A stretch of 24,226 bases of DNA from assembly GCA_010093515.1 (NCBI GenBank), contig MU001689.1, forward strand, positions 508,138 to 532,363. Reading direction: 5' to 3'. Origin of the DNA: Lineolata rhizophorae (taxonomy: Eukaryota > Ascomycota > Dothideomycetes > Lineolatales > Lineolataceae). The number at the start of each line of letters is the position of its first letter. The first letter of the stretch is position 1. The notes below the pieces were generated by a model, which did no database searches, was not told where the DNA came from, and saw only the letters and a program-made list of their open reading frames with translations. The position numbers and the translations under genes were made by a program. Positions 10,125 through 19,594 of this stretch are shown here, in pieces.

Positions 10125-13100
10125 ATGCATAGAGGACGGCGGTCAAGAGCAACAAGCCTGGCGTCGAGATCAGCCTCGACAACCCGCTCGCAAGGTTACT
10201 CGTATTCCTATTCGTATCTCGACGGCACAACCACCACGTCTCAACCGCGCAGAAGTGACGGCCGAGCAGGTACGGCTAGGCCGAGAACTGGCTACTCCAC
10301 TATCGGCGGAGCCGAAAATCAGCGAGTCATCTGCGCTTTGAGCGAATCGCGCGGGGTGTCTCCTACCGTTGGCCTGGCCTTTGTGAATCTTGATACTGCA
10401 GAAGCATCCTTGAGCCAAATCTGTGACACGCAAACTTATGTTCGAACGTTAAATAAGCTGATCGTATACTCTCCTTCTGAGATCCTCATTATTTCTACCG
10501 CAGCTCAGCCAAAGTCGAAGTTGTTTAGCATTGTAGAAGAAAACTTGCTTGAAACCAACAGCTTTCTCACCTTGCTCGATCGCCGCTACTGGGCCGAATC
10601 GACTGGCTTCGATTATATACAACAGCTTGCATTCCAAGAGGATGTGGAGGCCGTAAAGAATGCCATCGGCAAAAACTATTTTGCCGTTTGTAGCTTTGCA
10701 GCAGTATGCACGTTCTAACTATTTTCGGTATATCTTTTGCTCACACAACCATAGGCTCTCAAGCACATTGAACTCGGACTGAATATGACGTTCCCAAAAA
10801 ATGCACTCCGGATTAAATACGAGCCTGCGGAAGGAACTATGATGATTGATGTTTCCACGATTCGCTCGCTTGAATTAATTCAAAACCTTGAGGACCCAAA
10901 ATCAAAATATTGCTTGTTCGGCTTGTTAAATGAGACACAAACTCCAATGGGCGCAAGAATGCTTAGAAGCAACATTTTGCAGCCTTTGACGGATCAAGGA
11001 ACGTTGACACGTCGATATGATGCTTTAGAGGAACTGACGACGAAGGAAGAGATGTTCTACTCCATACGACAAGGCAAGTTCCGACCGTAATGACTTATAT
11101 TCAGCGTCTAACGTTGATGGCAGCTTTGAGGTTATTTCTCGACATGGACAAAATCCTTTCTGCGGCGAGTATCCTTCCTATACTTGGTCATAGCCACTCA
11201 CTAATTTAAATTAGCTCATTGTTATCCCTAGCAAGGAAACAATTCAACATGCCGAGCAATCTATTAATAACATCATAATGCTAAAGCAATTCGCCAACTC
11301 TATCGACCCAATATACATCGCTCTGGCTGGTGTCTCTAGCCAGTTGCTGAAGGATATTCGCTCGGTACGTTCGTTCGCTACGTGCTCTACCAGATATTGT
11401 GACTAAAGACAATTGTAGTACTGCTCACCGGTGTACATTAATCCAGTGATTGAGCTAATTAACAGCGTCATCAACGAAGATGCGACGTTTGCAAACCAAC
11501 CGCTAGAGCTACGTAACCAACGCACATATGCCGTTAAGGTATCCTGGGCTTCAACTAGCTTTCATGGTGTTAGCGCTAATAGTGACTCAGTCGGGACTGC
11601 ATGGTTTGCTTGATGTCGCGAGGACTATTTTCAAGGAGTCCACTGACGATGCATATCAGTATGTCGAAAATTTACAAGGTGAGTTGCGCGCTGCTCATTT
11701 GTCTGAGTCGTTGCTCACCTAGGATAGAAAACGAAAATCTCAACCTTGAACTCAAATACGACAATGCTCGCCAATTCTACATCAGAATCCCGGCACAGGA
11801 TCTAGAAGAACGGAATCTCCCTTCGATTTTCACAAACGTGTTTCGTAAAAAGAACAAAATTGAATGCCAGACGCTTGACCTAATCAAATGCAACCAAAAG
11901 ATTTTCGACTCCCACCAGGAAGTCGTAAGCTGCAGCAATCAGGCGGTCCAACAGCTCACGGAAGATGTCCGAGGTCACATCTCTAACCTATCCAAAATTT
12001 GCGAGAGCATCGCTCTCCTAGACATGCTCAGCTCCTTCGCCCAATTAGTAACATGTCAGGACTACGTCAAACCACGGCTTGGGGACACGCTAGCCATCAA
12101 GTCCGGACGACATCCGATTAGGGACAAGTTTCAGAAGGAGAGGTTCATCCCTAACGATGTTTATGCCACCCAGCAAACCCGATTTCAGATCATTACGGGC
12201 TGCAACATGAGCGGTAAGAGCACCTATATACGATCTATTGCTCTTCTCTCTGTCATGGTTCAGATTGGCTGCTTCGTTCCCGCAGAGTTCGCTGCATTTC
12301 CGGTTCTGTATCAGCTTTTCGCCCGCGTGTCCGCGGATGACTCGATTGAAGCAAACGTTTCCACATTCGCGTCAGAGATGCGAGAGACGGCCTTTATCTT
12401 GCGCAACATCGACCATCGGAGCATGGCTATTATTGACGAGCTAGGCCGCGGAACAAGTCCTCGCGACGGGCTCGCCATCGCCATCGCCATTTCCGAGGCC
12501 CTTGTCGACTCTCATGCACTGGTGTGGTTTGCAACACACTTTCATGAGGTGTCTTCAATACTTTCTGAGCGGCCTGGTGTCGTCTCCATGCATCTCGAAG
12601 TAGAAATGCCAACTGCCGATCGCCATAAAATGACTATGCTCTATCGAATTGCTCCTGGCCCGACAACGGCTTCACACTACGGCCTCGCGCTCGCTCGGGT
12701 CATGCCTTTGCCGGGGATTGTACTCGAGCATGCTGAGCGAGTGGCTTCGCATCTCGACGACATGGCGCGTAGACGGAGCATGACGAGCGCAGCAGTGCTA
12801 ACACAGCGGCGACGCAAGCTTGTTCTCAGTCTGAAAGAGCAGCTTTCCCAGGCACGCGAAAGTAACATGCGTGACGAAGTGTTGTCGCGATGGCTCAAGC
12901 AGCTCCAAATCGAGTTCGTGCGGAGGATGCAAGCGCTGGAGGATGAAGTGGCGGAAGCGGCGGCAGGTGCGGCACAGCGATCGGAGTCAAATGATCATGG
13001 TCGAGACGAGTCCCACTCGGGCGGCGAGGAACACAAACTAAATAATCAATCACACACCACTGGCGACGATCCCATAGAGATTGACGGAAGCGACAAAGGC

Positions 13101-13175
13101 GAGAACGATTCGGTGGACCTCCTTCCATGTTCAGGTGGAAGGAACGGAACTGGTTCGAGGACCATCTCCGCGTAA
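10125..13175 (+). CDS. MSH4: MSH4, meiosis-specific MutS homologue, 914 aa, 7 exons
   Basis: Exons are 10125-10703, 10755-11073, 11124-11164, 11215-11364, 11419-11538, 11591-11678 and 11728-13175. Introns are 49-54 bp, and introns 2 and 3 fit only as GC-AG. Msh4 pairs with Msh5 in a clamp that stabilises recombination intermediates and promotes crossovers. As in the family, the N-terminal mismatch-recognition domain is missing. A basic Ser/Arg-rich leader (1-75) precedes the connector domain (about 80-215). Core/lever segments follow, including residues encoded by the small exons (ALRLFLDMDKILSALIVIP). The ATPase has a P loop G590-C-N-M-S-G-K596-S-T, Walker B IIDE (D669, E670), the signature GRGTS, and the THFHE motif near 702-706. 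Cys591 stands where most MutS proteins have Pro. The acidic/polar C-tail (about 830-914) looks disordered. Length is close to yeast and human Msh4. The 10125 ATG is the first in frame. Confidence 0.92.
11074..11123 (+). other. GC-AG intron 2 of MSH4
   Basis: The donor CAAG|GCAAGT is the classic strong GC-donor context, and the acceptor is TGGCAG. Branch candidate is TCTAAC. Using the nearby GT (at 11078) instead puts the next exon in a frame that loses the conserved ALRLFLDMDK segment and soon stops. Confidence 0.75.
11165..11214 (+). other. Probable GC-AG intron 3 of MSH4
   Basis: Read-through hits TAA. The nearest GT donor (GTATCC, 11169) gives the wrong phase and an early stop. A donor at GCG|GCGAGT joins exon 3 to the conserved LIVIPSKET segment in frame, with acceptor AAATTAG and branch candidate CTCACTAAT. 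Exon 3 between introns 2 and 3 is only 41 nt. Confidence 0.6.
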
Positions 13176-14261
13176 CTATGTCAATATCCTGCGTTGTTGA
13201 ACCATTCTGTCGCGCAACTGCGCGGATCCTTCACAGAATGCTTACATGAATGGTCATGTGGACTACAAAGCTAGAGGGTCTACCACCAATGAAAAGGAGA
13301 GGAACAGGCTCAAAGAAAATTCATAGATCGTTAAATAGATATCCTATTACTTACCTTATGTTACTAACTCTACGGTCGAAGTCTAAGCCGTCTACGTGCA
13401 TGACTGCGGCCGAAGCGGAAGCACGCCAAGGAAACAACGAACTTACGGAGATTAGGAGGCAGGGATGGAAATGGGGGTTCTACAAACCATTCATAAATTT
13501 CGTCAGCCTAGTAATCTCTCAGACCAGTACACGTCCAATAATCCTGAAGCATAGGTGGGGAGCGTTGTCACACCCGTGCAGGAAAATGTCGCCAAGTTGC
13601 ACGAATATAATGGCGCAGTCCTTTGTCCTTTCTCGCATAGGTTCGCTACATTCACAAATGTTGGCGGAGTTGCCCGAAGAGCGCCCCAAACGTCGGGTGC
13701 AGTGGTAATTGTCGTGAAGTCATTATTTTAGTGTTGCATTTCGGCCCAATCCATACTCGACTTACTGCGATTTGGTTGGCCCGTTTATAGTCCCGGATGA
13801 ATAGGAATCACGGGAGCTGCGGATAGCTCAAGATCCTCTCGGGGCCCGTCCGGAGTTGGACTAAAAGGATTTGATAAGGTCTACGGTCCACAAACAATTT
13901 GAACCCATACCGAATGGATAAAGACTCGCAGACTAAAGCTACTGACATGCAAATAGGCGGCTGATCTTTCACTTTAGGCATTCATAAGGTCGGGCCAGTA
14001 GGTACTCCTCGGGCCGGACTCTTTGTCTCGTGAAGTCACGACTACCTTCGCGCCCGGCTGCTCAAATAAAGTCAGAATTGGTTTGCGAAATATGCCAAGA
14101 CATATAAAGTTGAGTATCCAGTACACTAAAAAGTGCCAAGAGTTTAGCGCCAGTGGATATCACGTGGGATGTAATTTAGTCACGTGTTGCCGTACCCTTG
14201 CACACCACGTCGCGCTCGAAGCCGCCGGAGGCGATTAACCTCCCACACCAAGTTTCATACC
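13176..14261. other. Intergenic region MSH4 to Rrn10-like gene
   Basis: No gene is supported. One open frame (13250-13708, plus, 152 codons) lacks any recognisable domain or intron signals and is treated as chance. The last 110 bases carry two CACGTG boxes, listed separately, and are the likely promoter of the next gene. Confidence 0.55.
14161..14186. promoter_or_regulatory. Two CACGTG E-boxes 20 bp apart
   Basis: CACGTG occurs at 14161-14166 and 14181-14186, a spacing of 20 bp or about two helical turns, placing both on the same DNA face. They lie 76-101 bp before the ATG of the Rrn10-like gene. bHLH factors bind this core. Confidence 0.45.
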
Positions 14262-15246
14262 ATGAGGGACATTTCTGTGACCGGTTCTAGGGGTCGAGAT
14301 GAGAGGATTTCTCATCGAAGCGAAAAGAAGCAGCAAAAAGGCCTCCGAAAAGCGCCGTTGCAACACGGTGTTGGAGAAAGCATTGAGCGTCGTAAGAGGC
14401 GCGTAGCCACTCTCTACGATGCCGTGGCTGGTATGCGTCTAATTTCTTTCTCGCTGTTTTATCTCCGTCATTTGAAGGAGAATTTTCTTTTCCCCCACAA
14501 TCTCTAATCGGAAAACCATAGGCCGCGTCGGGACGAACGGCTTTCTGAAGCCATTACCTCTCCTTTCAGCGCATCGCGACACCATTTCACGCTCCCGCGT
14601 TCCCATCCCGCCAGACGAGGTGCTGTTCAAACGAAAACATGCGCCCATTCGCTACCAAGAGGACGACTTCTATTGGGCTGACAGCCAGCTTGACCCGCAG
14701 CGAGATCTGCTTCCCGATTCCCACTTAGTAAAAGCGGTTCATGCTTATGCGTCCGACTTTGCGAACGCCATTACTCTGGCTGATAGAGCCGAGCCTGCCA
14801 TTCATGGTACTGGTTCTCGCGGGGTTCCTGGGAGGAGTCGTCGCCAGTTTCGGTCGTTGGATGAGACTGCACTTCTTGCCATGAGTATCCTCCTTGAAGA
14901 GACGGTCAAGGAGAGACTTGGGAAGACTGGAGATCTTGCCCTCACTGAGGGCTCAAACAGAAAGGCAGCTAGTTCCGTATGGGATGACTACACGCTCCTA
15001 GGCTGCATGATTGGTGAAGGCGGTAGTATCTCTCCCACACAAAACGACAGACTAGGTCTGGTGAAGAGGAAGCGAACGAAAAGTCACTTAAAACCTGCAT
15101 CAGTCGCGACGGAACCCTTAACTAGTAGCTCGGAATCGCCAGCGCCAAGCAACCTCTCAGTGATTGATACAGATATAGTACACAAGAGGCGCAAACCGAA
15201 GAGAAGAAGAGTTGGCTCTACGCCAAAATCGTCCATCACCGACTGA
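14262..15246 (+). CDS. Probable Rrn10-like subunit of the upstream activating factor (UAF), 297 aa
   Basis: Exons are 14262-14430 and 14522-15246, joined by a 91-bp GT-AG intron with the frame kept. UAF binds the rDNA promoter upstream element and recruits RNA polymerase I factors. The assignment rests on two short blocks. LLPDSHLVKAVHAYASDF (119-136) and DETALLAMSILLEETVKERL (170-189) match, in order and in hydrophobic pattern, the core of yeast Rrn10 as I remember it (a PD..L..VH.YA block, then DETSL.TLGLLIE). The N-terminus (1-55) is basic with REKKQQKG-like character. The C-terminal ~110 residues are low in complexity and end in a basic nuclear-type signal (HKRRKPKRRR, near 280). It is about twice the length of yeast Rrn10 (145 aa), with the extra at both ends. 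If the match fails, it is a fungal-specific nuclear protein of unknown role. Confidence 0.62.
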
Positions 15247-16980
15247 GGCTACTTGCGGATCGACCCGGTATACGGGTCTGGGTCGTGATAGACGGCAAGG
15301 ATCTTCATTGATGCAGGCTGTATAAATCCATGGGTGCCAGAGTCTCGGCGCCAATTCCCCATGGATGTTACTGGAGAGGCGCTCCCGGGACGCTTGGTGG
15401 GCAGGCATCAAGGCAAGACGGTGATAACTCTAGAGATAGTGGCAGCGCTCCCCTGCTCATTCCAATACTGTACGCTGCGGTTTCGAAACGTTCACAAAAA
15501 TCATCAACAAGTGCACGAATAGAAGTGCGTGTAAGCCTCGCAAGCATCACAAGGTTCATTCTCCCGCAGGCTTGGGCATGTCTAACAAGGATTGGCACCC
15601 CTCCGGCCACCATTCCGCCGTTCTCCGAGATTCTCGAGCGAACTTCGTGCTGCCTGCTCACAACACCCTTTTCTCCGGCCGCGCTCTGGCGGCGAAGGAG
15701 TGTTGCTGATCGGGTCTGGCTGGAGCTCAACTCGCCACCAAACGCACAAGCGGACCAGGAGCAATGTCCGAATCAGGGAAGAATTGGCCACCGGTAGATG
15801 GCTTAATATACGTGATTGGCGGAATCATACAACGTATGCAAAGGCCTTCAATTGCATGTGCTCGTCAGCAGGCTAGTCGCTTCGCCTCGTCGAGTAAGGT
15901 CGGTTGCAGCGGCTGCACGCCGGTAGGAACCAGGCACGAATGTGGCAGCCCCACAATTGCGAGCGGACAGCACCGGAAGCGCCAAATTTAATCGTAATTC
16001 CTCGTTTCAAGGGCCCGCTGCAGGTTCGGGGCGCGATAAGCGGCCCTTGCTGGGCGAGCGGCGACTTCGACGGCGTTGGAATGTTTTGGCCAGAAAGGTA
16101 CCCCGCAGCAGCTGATTTCTCCACACGTATTACCCGGTGAGCAGGGGCCCTCATTTACCCGGACCGGGGCCCCGTCGTAAGGCCTGAGCGGCTGCCGCTC
16201 TGCCCACGGGCAGGCCACTTGTCCTCGGATCTGCCACGAGGGAAGCGTTCCTGGTTGCCCGCCGAGAATTTTCACTGGCTCGAGGCCCCCCACGGGGCTG
16301 GCCAAACTCGCCCTCACAGGGCGGCAATCCGGGCCTCCAACGGCGTCCCTTCCGGCCGCCTGCCTATGTCCGGAGGCTCAATCTGATACGGTCGATCCCT
16401 TCTTGTCCCGCGTTGGCGATAGGCTTCTGCACTTCTTCTCGAAGTTCTGTGCGACATGGACCCTTCTGGTAATTGCTGAATTAATAGTCTCCTTCACTCA
16501 ATTAGAAGACATTGGCACGTTTGTCAATCTCTGCGCGTCAGTCCATCACTTGACGCGACAACCAATGTCGACGGGAATACCCAATTTCGTGCCGCACAGG
16601 CGCTTGCATGCGGTTCCATTCGATCTACCGCGGCACGGCTTCCTCGCACGCACACACCCGGCGTTATCGTCTGACGGCCATCCTACCCGCATAGGTACCA
16701 AATAGCCATCCGATGTAGTGGCTCGCAAAATGTCGGGCAGCCTCTAGTACTTTGGCGACTGCCTACTTGTGCCTAGCTTGTCGTCGTCCAGAGGGAGTAG
16801 CGGTCCGAGAGGCCGCCACCAAAACTTCGGCCACCGTGCTCGGTGCGAGTCCTCGGCTCAGGTCGCAAAGTGGCATCTTCGCGCCACCGCGCGGGACGGC
16901 ACGGGTGGAGCTTTGGAGGCGATCGACGGCCGCCCCTGGCGTGGATGTTTTGTCCAAACGCAATCCTTGACGCCGACCCC

Positions 16981-17077
16981 GGCTAAATGGGTTCCGGGGT
17001 ACGTGCACACGGCACATGGTATTGATTTGGGAGTGGATGCATCTCGGTGGCATCAAATTTACATATAGTGGCCCCGG
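16981..17077. promoter_or_regulatory. Candidate XlnR and CreA sites upstream of the transporter
   Basis: GGCTAAA (16981-16987) equals the Aspergillus XlnR xylan-regulator consensus. CCGGGG (16994-16999) and its reverse complement CCCCGG (17072-17077) fit the CreA carbon-repressor consensus SYGGRG. The motifs are short, but the setting, 160-260 bp before a sugar-transporter ATG, makes them plausible. Confidence 0.35.
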
Positions 17078-17133
17078 GCCGCCATTGCCATTGAATCGAC
17101 CAGCGTCTCGCTCATTCAAGAGCTCATATTTGT

Positions 17134-17149
17134 ACTTCCTTAAGGAAGT
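17134..17149. promoter_or_regulatory. Perfect 16-bp palindrome before the transporter
   Basis: ACTTCCTTAAGGAAGT is its own reverse complement and ends 90 bp before the ATG. It could be a dimer-binding site, or a hairpin stem if it lies in the 5' leader. Confidence 0.4.
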
Positions 17150-17239
17150 GAGTCCCGCAGTAAAGGACAAGTCCAGTACAGTCGTTCCTTTGTCCCATCG
17201 TTCCTTGAGCAAGACAAGACCGGAACAACACTGTCCACC

Positions 17240-19220
17240 ATGCATGAGCCGACGAAAGGGTACTTCCGCCTCTGCGAGAGGGAATTTCCCAAGGTCACTT
17301 GGTACAAGGACCCTGCTCTGCGGAAGACCTACTTCGTTTTGATGTTTGTCGTATTGACTAGCGTACGTTCAAGTGGCCAAGCTAGTCAAAATCGAAAGCT
17401 CACCAGAAGCGCAGGCAACTAACGGGTACGATGGATCCATGGTCAACGGTCTCCAACTCCTGGATCCGTGGCAAGAGTGTGCGTTCTCGCTCAACAGTCG
17501 GATTTGCATCGAAAGAACTGAAACTAATGACTTTCCTAGACTTCGACCACCCACGTGGTTCTCTCCTCGGTCTCTTCGGCTGCATCATGTCCGTCGGCTC
17601 ATTGGTGGCTCTGCCGGTCGTCCCATACACGGCTGATTACTTCGGCCGTCGGTGGGGTGTCATCATTGGTTCCTCAATCATGTGAGTTTTTTCGACGCCT
17701 CCGACCCCACAGTTACGTCGTCCTAACGAATCCCAGGATTCTCGGTGTTATCCTTCAAAGTATCAGCGTCAACTTCCGCATGTTCGTTGCGGCTCGTTTC
17801 TTCCTCGGCTTCGGCATTAGCATCGCCCACGGCTCCTCGCCCCTCCTGATCACGGAATTGTGCCATCCGCAACACCGTGCCATCTTTACCACCATCTACA
17901 ACACCACTTGGTATATCGGAAGCATCGTCGCTGCCTGGTTGACCTATGGCACCGACAGAATCACTAACAACTGGAGCTGGAGGATTCCGTCAATGGTCCA
18001 GGCCGTCCCCTCCCTCTGCCAGATCATCTTCGTCTGGTTCGTCCCCGAGAGCCCCCGTTGGTACATGTCCAAAGGGAAGCACGAGAGAGCTCTTTCGGTC
18101 CTGGCTAAAGTGCACGCCAACGGCAACGGTACGTTAGCCTCCTGTTTGACCGAATCCTTGTGTTTTCACGTGTTGACAAACATGCGCAGCCGAGGACGAG
18201 GTTGTCCAGCTTGAATTCCAGGAGATCAAGGACACTCTCAAGATTGAGCAGGAGTACGAGGGTAGCGCCTGGAAGGAGCTCTGGTCTACCAAGGGCAACC
18301 GCCACCGCCTTATCATCTTGGTCTCGGCCGGTATCTTCTCGCAGTGGTCCGGAAACGGTAAGATATTTGCACTGACTCCCTCGTAAATTTCGCGCGCTGA
18401 CGATGGCGTTCTAGGTCTTGTGTCGTACTATATCAACATCGTTCTCACTCAGATCGGCATCACCGACAGCGACACCCAACTCATCATCAACGGTGTCCTC
18501 CAGATCGTCAACCAGATCGTTGCCGTCACGATGTGTTTCTTCGTCGACAAAATCGGCCGTCGCAAGCTTTTCCTCACCTCCACTACCGGCATGCTCATCG
18601 CCTTCGTGATTTGGACGATTTGCTCGGAACGGGCCAGCAACGGTGACCAAGCCGCGGCGAACGGTGTCGTAGCGGTAGGTCCCTCCTTCTTTCGTCCAAC
18701 TTTCTGGGATGCTGACGGTCGTGACTAGATGATTTTCATCTACTACGTCTTCTACAACATGGCTTGGTCTGGTTTGCTCATCAGCTACACGGTTGAAATT
18801 ATGCCTTACCACATTCGTGCCAAGGGCTTGACTGTCGTGCTGCTCTTTATCGATCTTGCGCTCTTCTTCAACCAATACGTCAATCCCGTCGCGCTAGAGA
18901 ACATCGAGTGGAAGTACTACATCGTCTACGTAAGTTTTAGGTTCCGCTCGACGCGCTGCGTGTGTCACAGAGCTAACGTTGCCGGACTCCAGTGCGTGTG
19001 GCTCACCATCGAGCTAGCCGTCGTGTGGAAGTTCTACATCGAGACCCGCAACACGCCCCTCGAGGAAATCGCCAAGCACTTCGACGGCGACGCGGCGCTC
19101 GTGGGCGGCCTGGCCGGCACCCAGAAAGCCCAGGTGCTGGCCGGACACCTCGGCGACGACGAGCACATCGAGCACAAGGACGAGACCCAGATCGAGGACA
19201 AGGAAGTCAAGGCGGCTTAA
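17240..19220 (+). CDS. MFS sugar transporter, lactose-permease-like, 525 aa, 8 exons
   Basis: Exons are 17240-17362, 17415-17478, 17540-17681, 17737-18128, 18190-18357, 18415-18674, 18729-18929 and 18993-19220. The seven introns are 52-63 bp, GT-AG. It is a plasma-membrane sugar/H+ symporter of the major facilitator superfamily, with about 12 membrane segments expected. Diagnostic motifs are NGYDGSMVNGLQ in TM1 (about 44-55), ADYFGRRWG (94-102), VPESPRW (212-218) after TM6, DKIGRRK (341-347), and ETRNTPLEEI (467-476), the PETK-like motif. The central loop between TM6 and TM7 is about 60 residues, and the C-tail is acidic and hydrophilic. The family label 'lactose permease' is common in fungal annotation, but the real substrate (lactose, cellobiose, a monosaccharide) cannot be told from the sequence. 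The ATG is in a strong context (CCACCATGC). Upstream XlnR/CreA-type motifs suggest carbon-source control. Confidence 0.9.
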
Positions 19221-19594
19221 AGGAATGGGTTGGGGCTTTTTGTTCATTTCCCGTTTGTTGAACGTCTTCGTTGGGATCGGGTCACTGCTTGTGTATTAAT
19301 GACCGCGTGACGTACATACCGTTGCGGTAGCCATCAATTCAATCGCAGAGCGGTTTGCTTTTGCCATTGCACGAGCTTTAGGAGCCGTGCCGCTTGAGTG
19401 TGACGTCAAAGCTGCTTTTCGAGCGCCCTTCGCATGTCACGTGTATCCGGCAGACGGGAATCTTCGCTCGGAACCGTACCGGCGGAAGCGATGCCATGAC
19501 CGATATAGTGTCCCTTTGCCTCAGCGCTTGCTTCGTTCAACGCGTGCCATTCTGTCCGAGGTTTTGAGTTTCGGAGCCTCCAAGCTGCGCAATC
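19221..19594. other. Intergenic region transporter-MND1
   Basis: It holds the transporter 3' UTR and the MND1 promoter. No extra gene is seen. A CRE and an E-box are listed separately. Confidence 0.6.
19401..19443. promoter_or_regulatory. CRE (TGACGTCA) and E-box (CACGTG) upstream of MND1
   Basis: A perfect palindromic CRE lies at 19401-19408 and a CACGTG at 19438-19443, 152-194 bp before the MND1 ATG. CRE is the Atf1/Pcr1-type bZIP site, used in fission yeast for stress and meiotic genes. Use here is inferred. Confidence 0.45.

Larger units (their letters stand above)
15247..17239. other. 2-kb gene-poor region upstream of the sugar transporter
   Basis: Several overlapping open frames of 60-155 codons occur on both strands, especially 15330-16320, but none shows a domain, intron pattern or coding periodicity I can defend. 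The section 16000-16370 is GC-rich with small inverted repeats. An inverted repeat GACCCG-(5)-CGGGTC sits at 15262-15278. The last 260 bases hold candidate sugar-response motifs and a palindrome, listed separately. Confidence 0.55.

Noticed and set aside
11074-11214. Reading MSH4 as a pseudogene because GT-AG models fail here
   Set aside because: GC-AG splicing restores the frame and conserved residues on both sides, and the ATPase domain is intact.
13250-13708. Plus-strand open frame of 152 codons after MSH4
   Set aside because: No domain, unusual composition, lies in the MSH4 3' region and has no intron or promoter support.
15330-15797. 155-codon frame and several overlapping frames in 15157-16317
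   Set aside because: Frames overlap on both strands with no family resemblance; GC-rich DNA yields such frames by chance.
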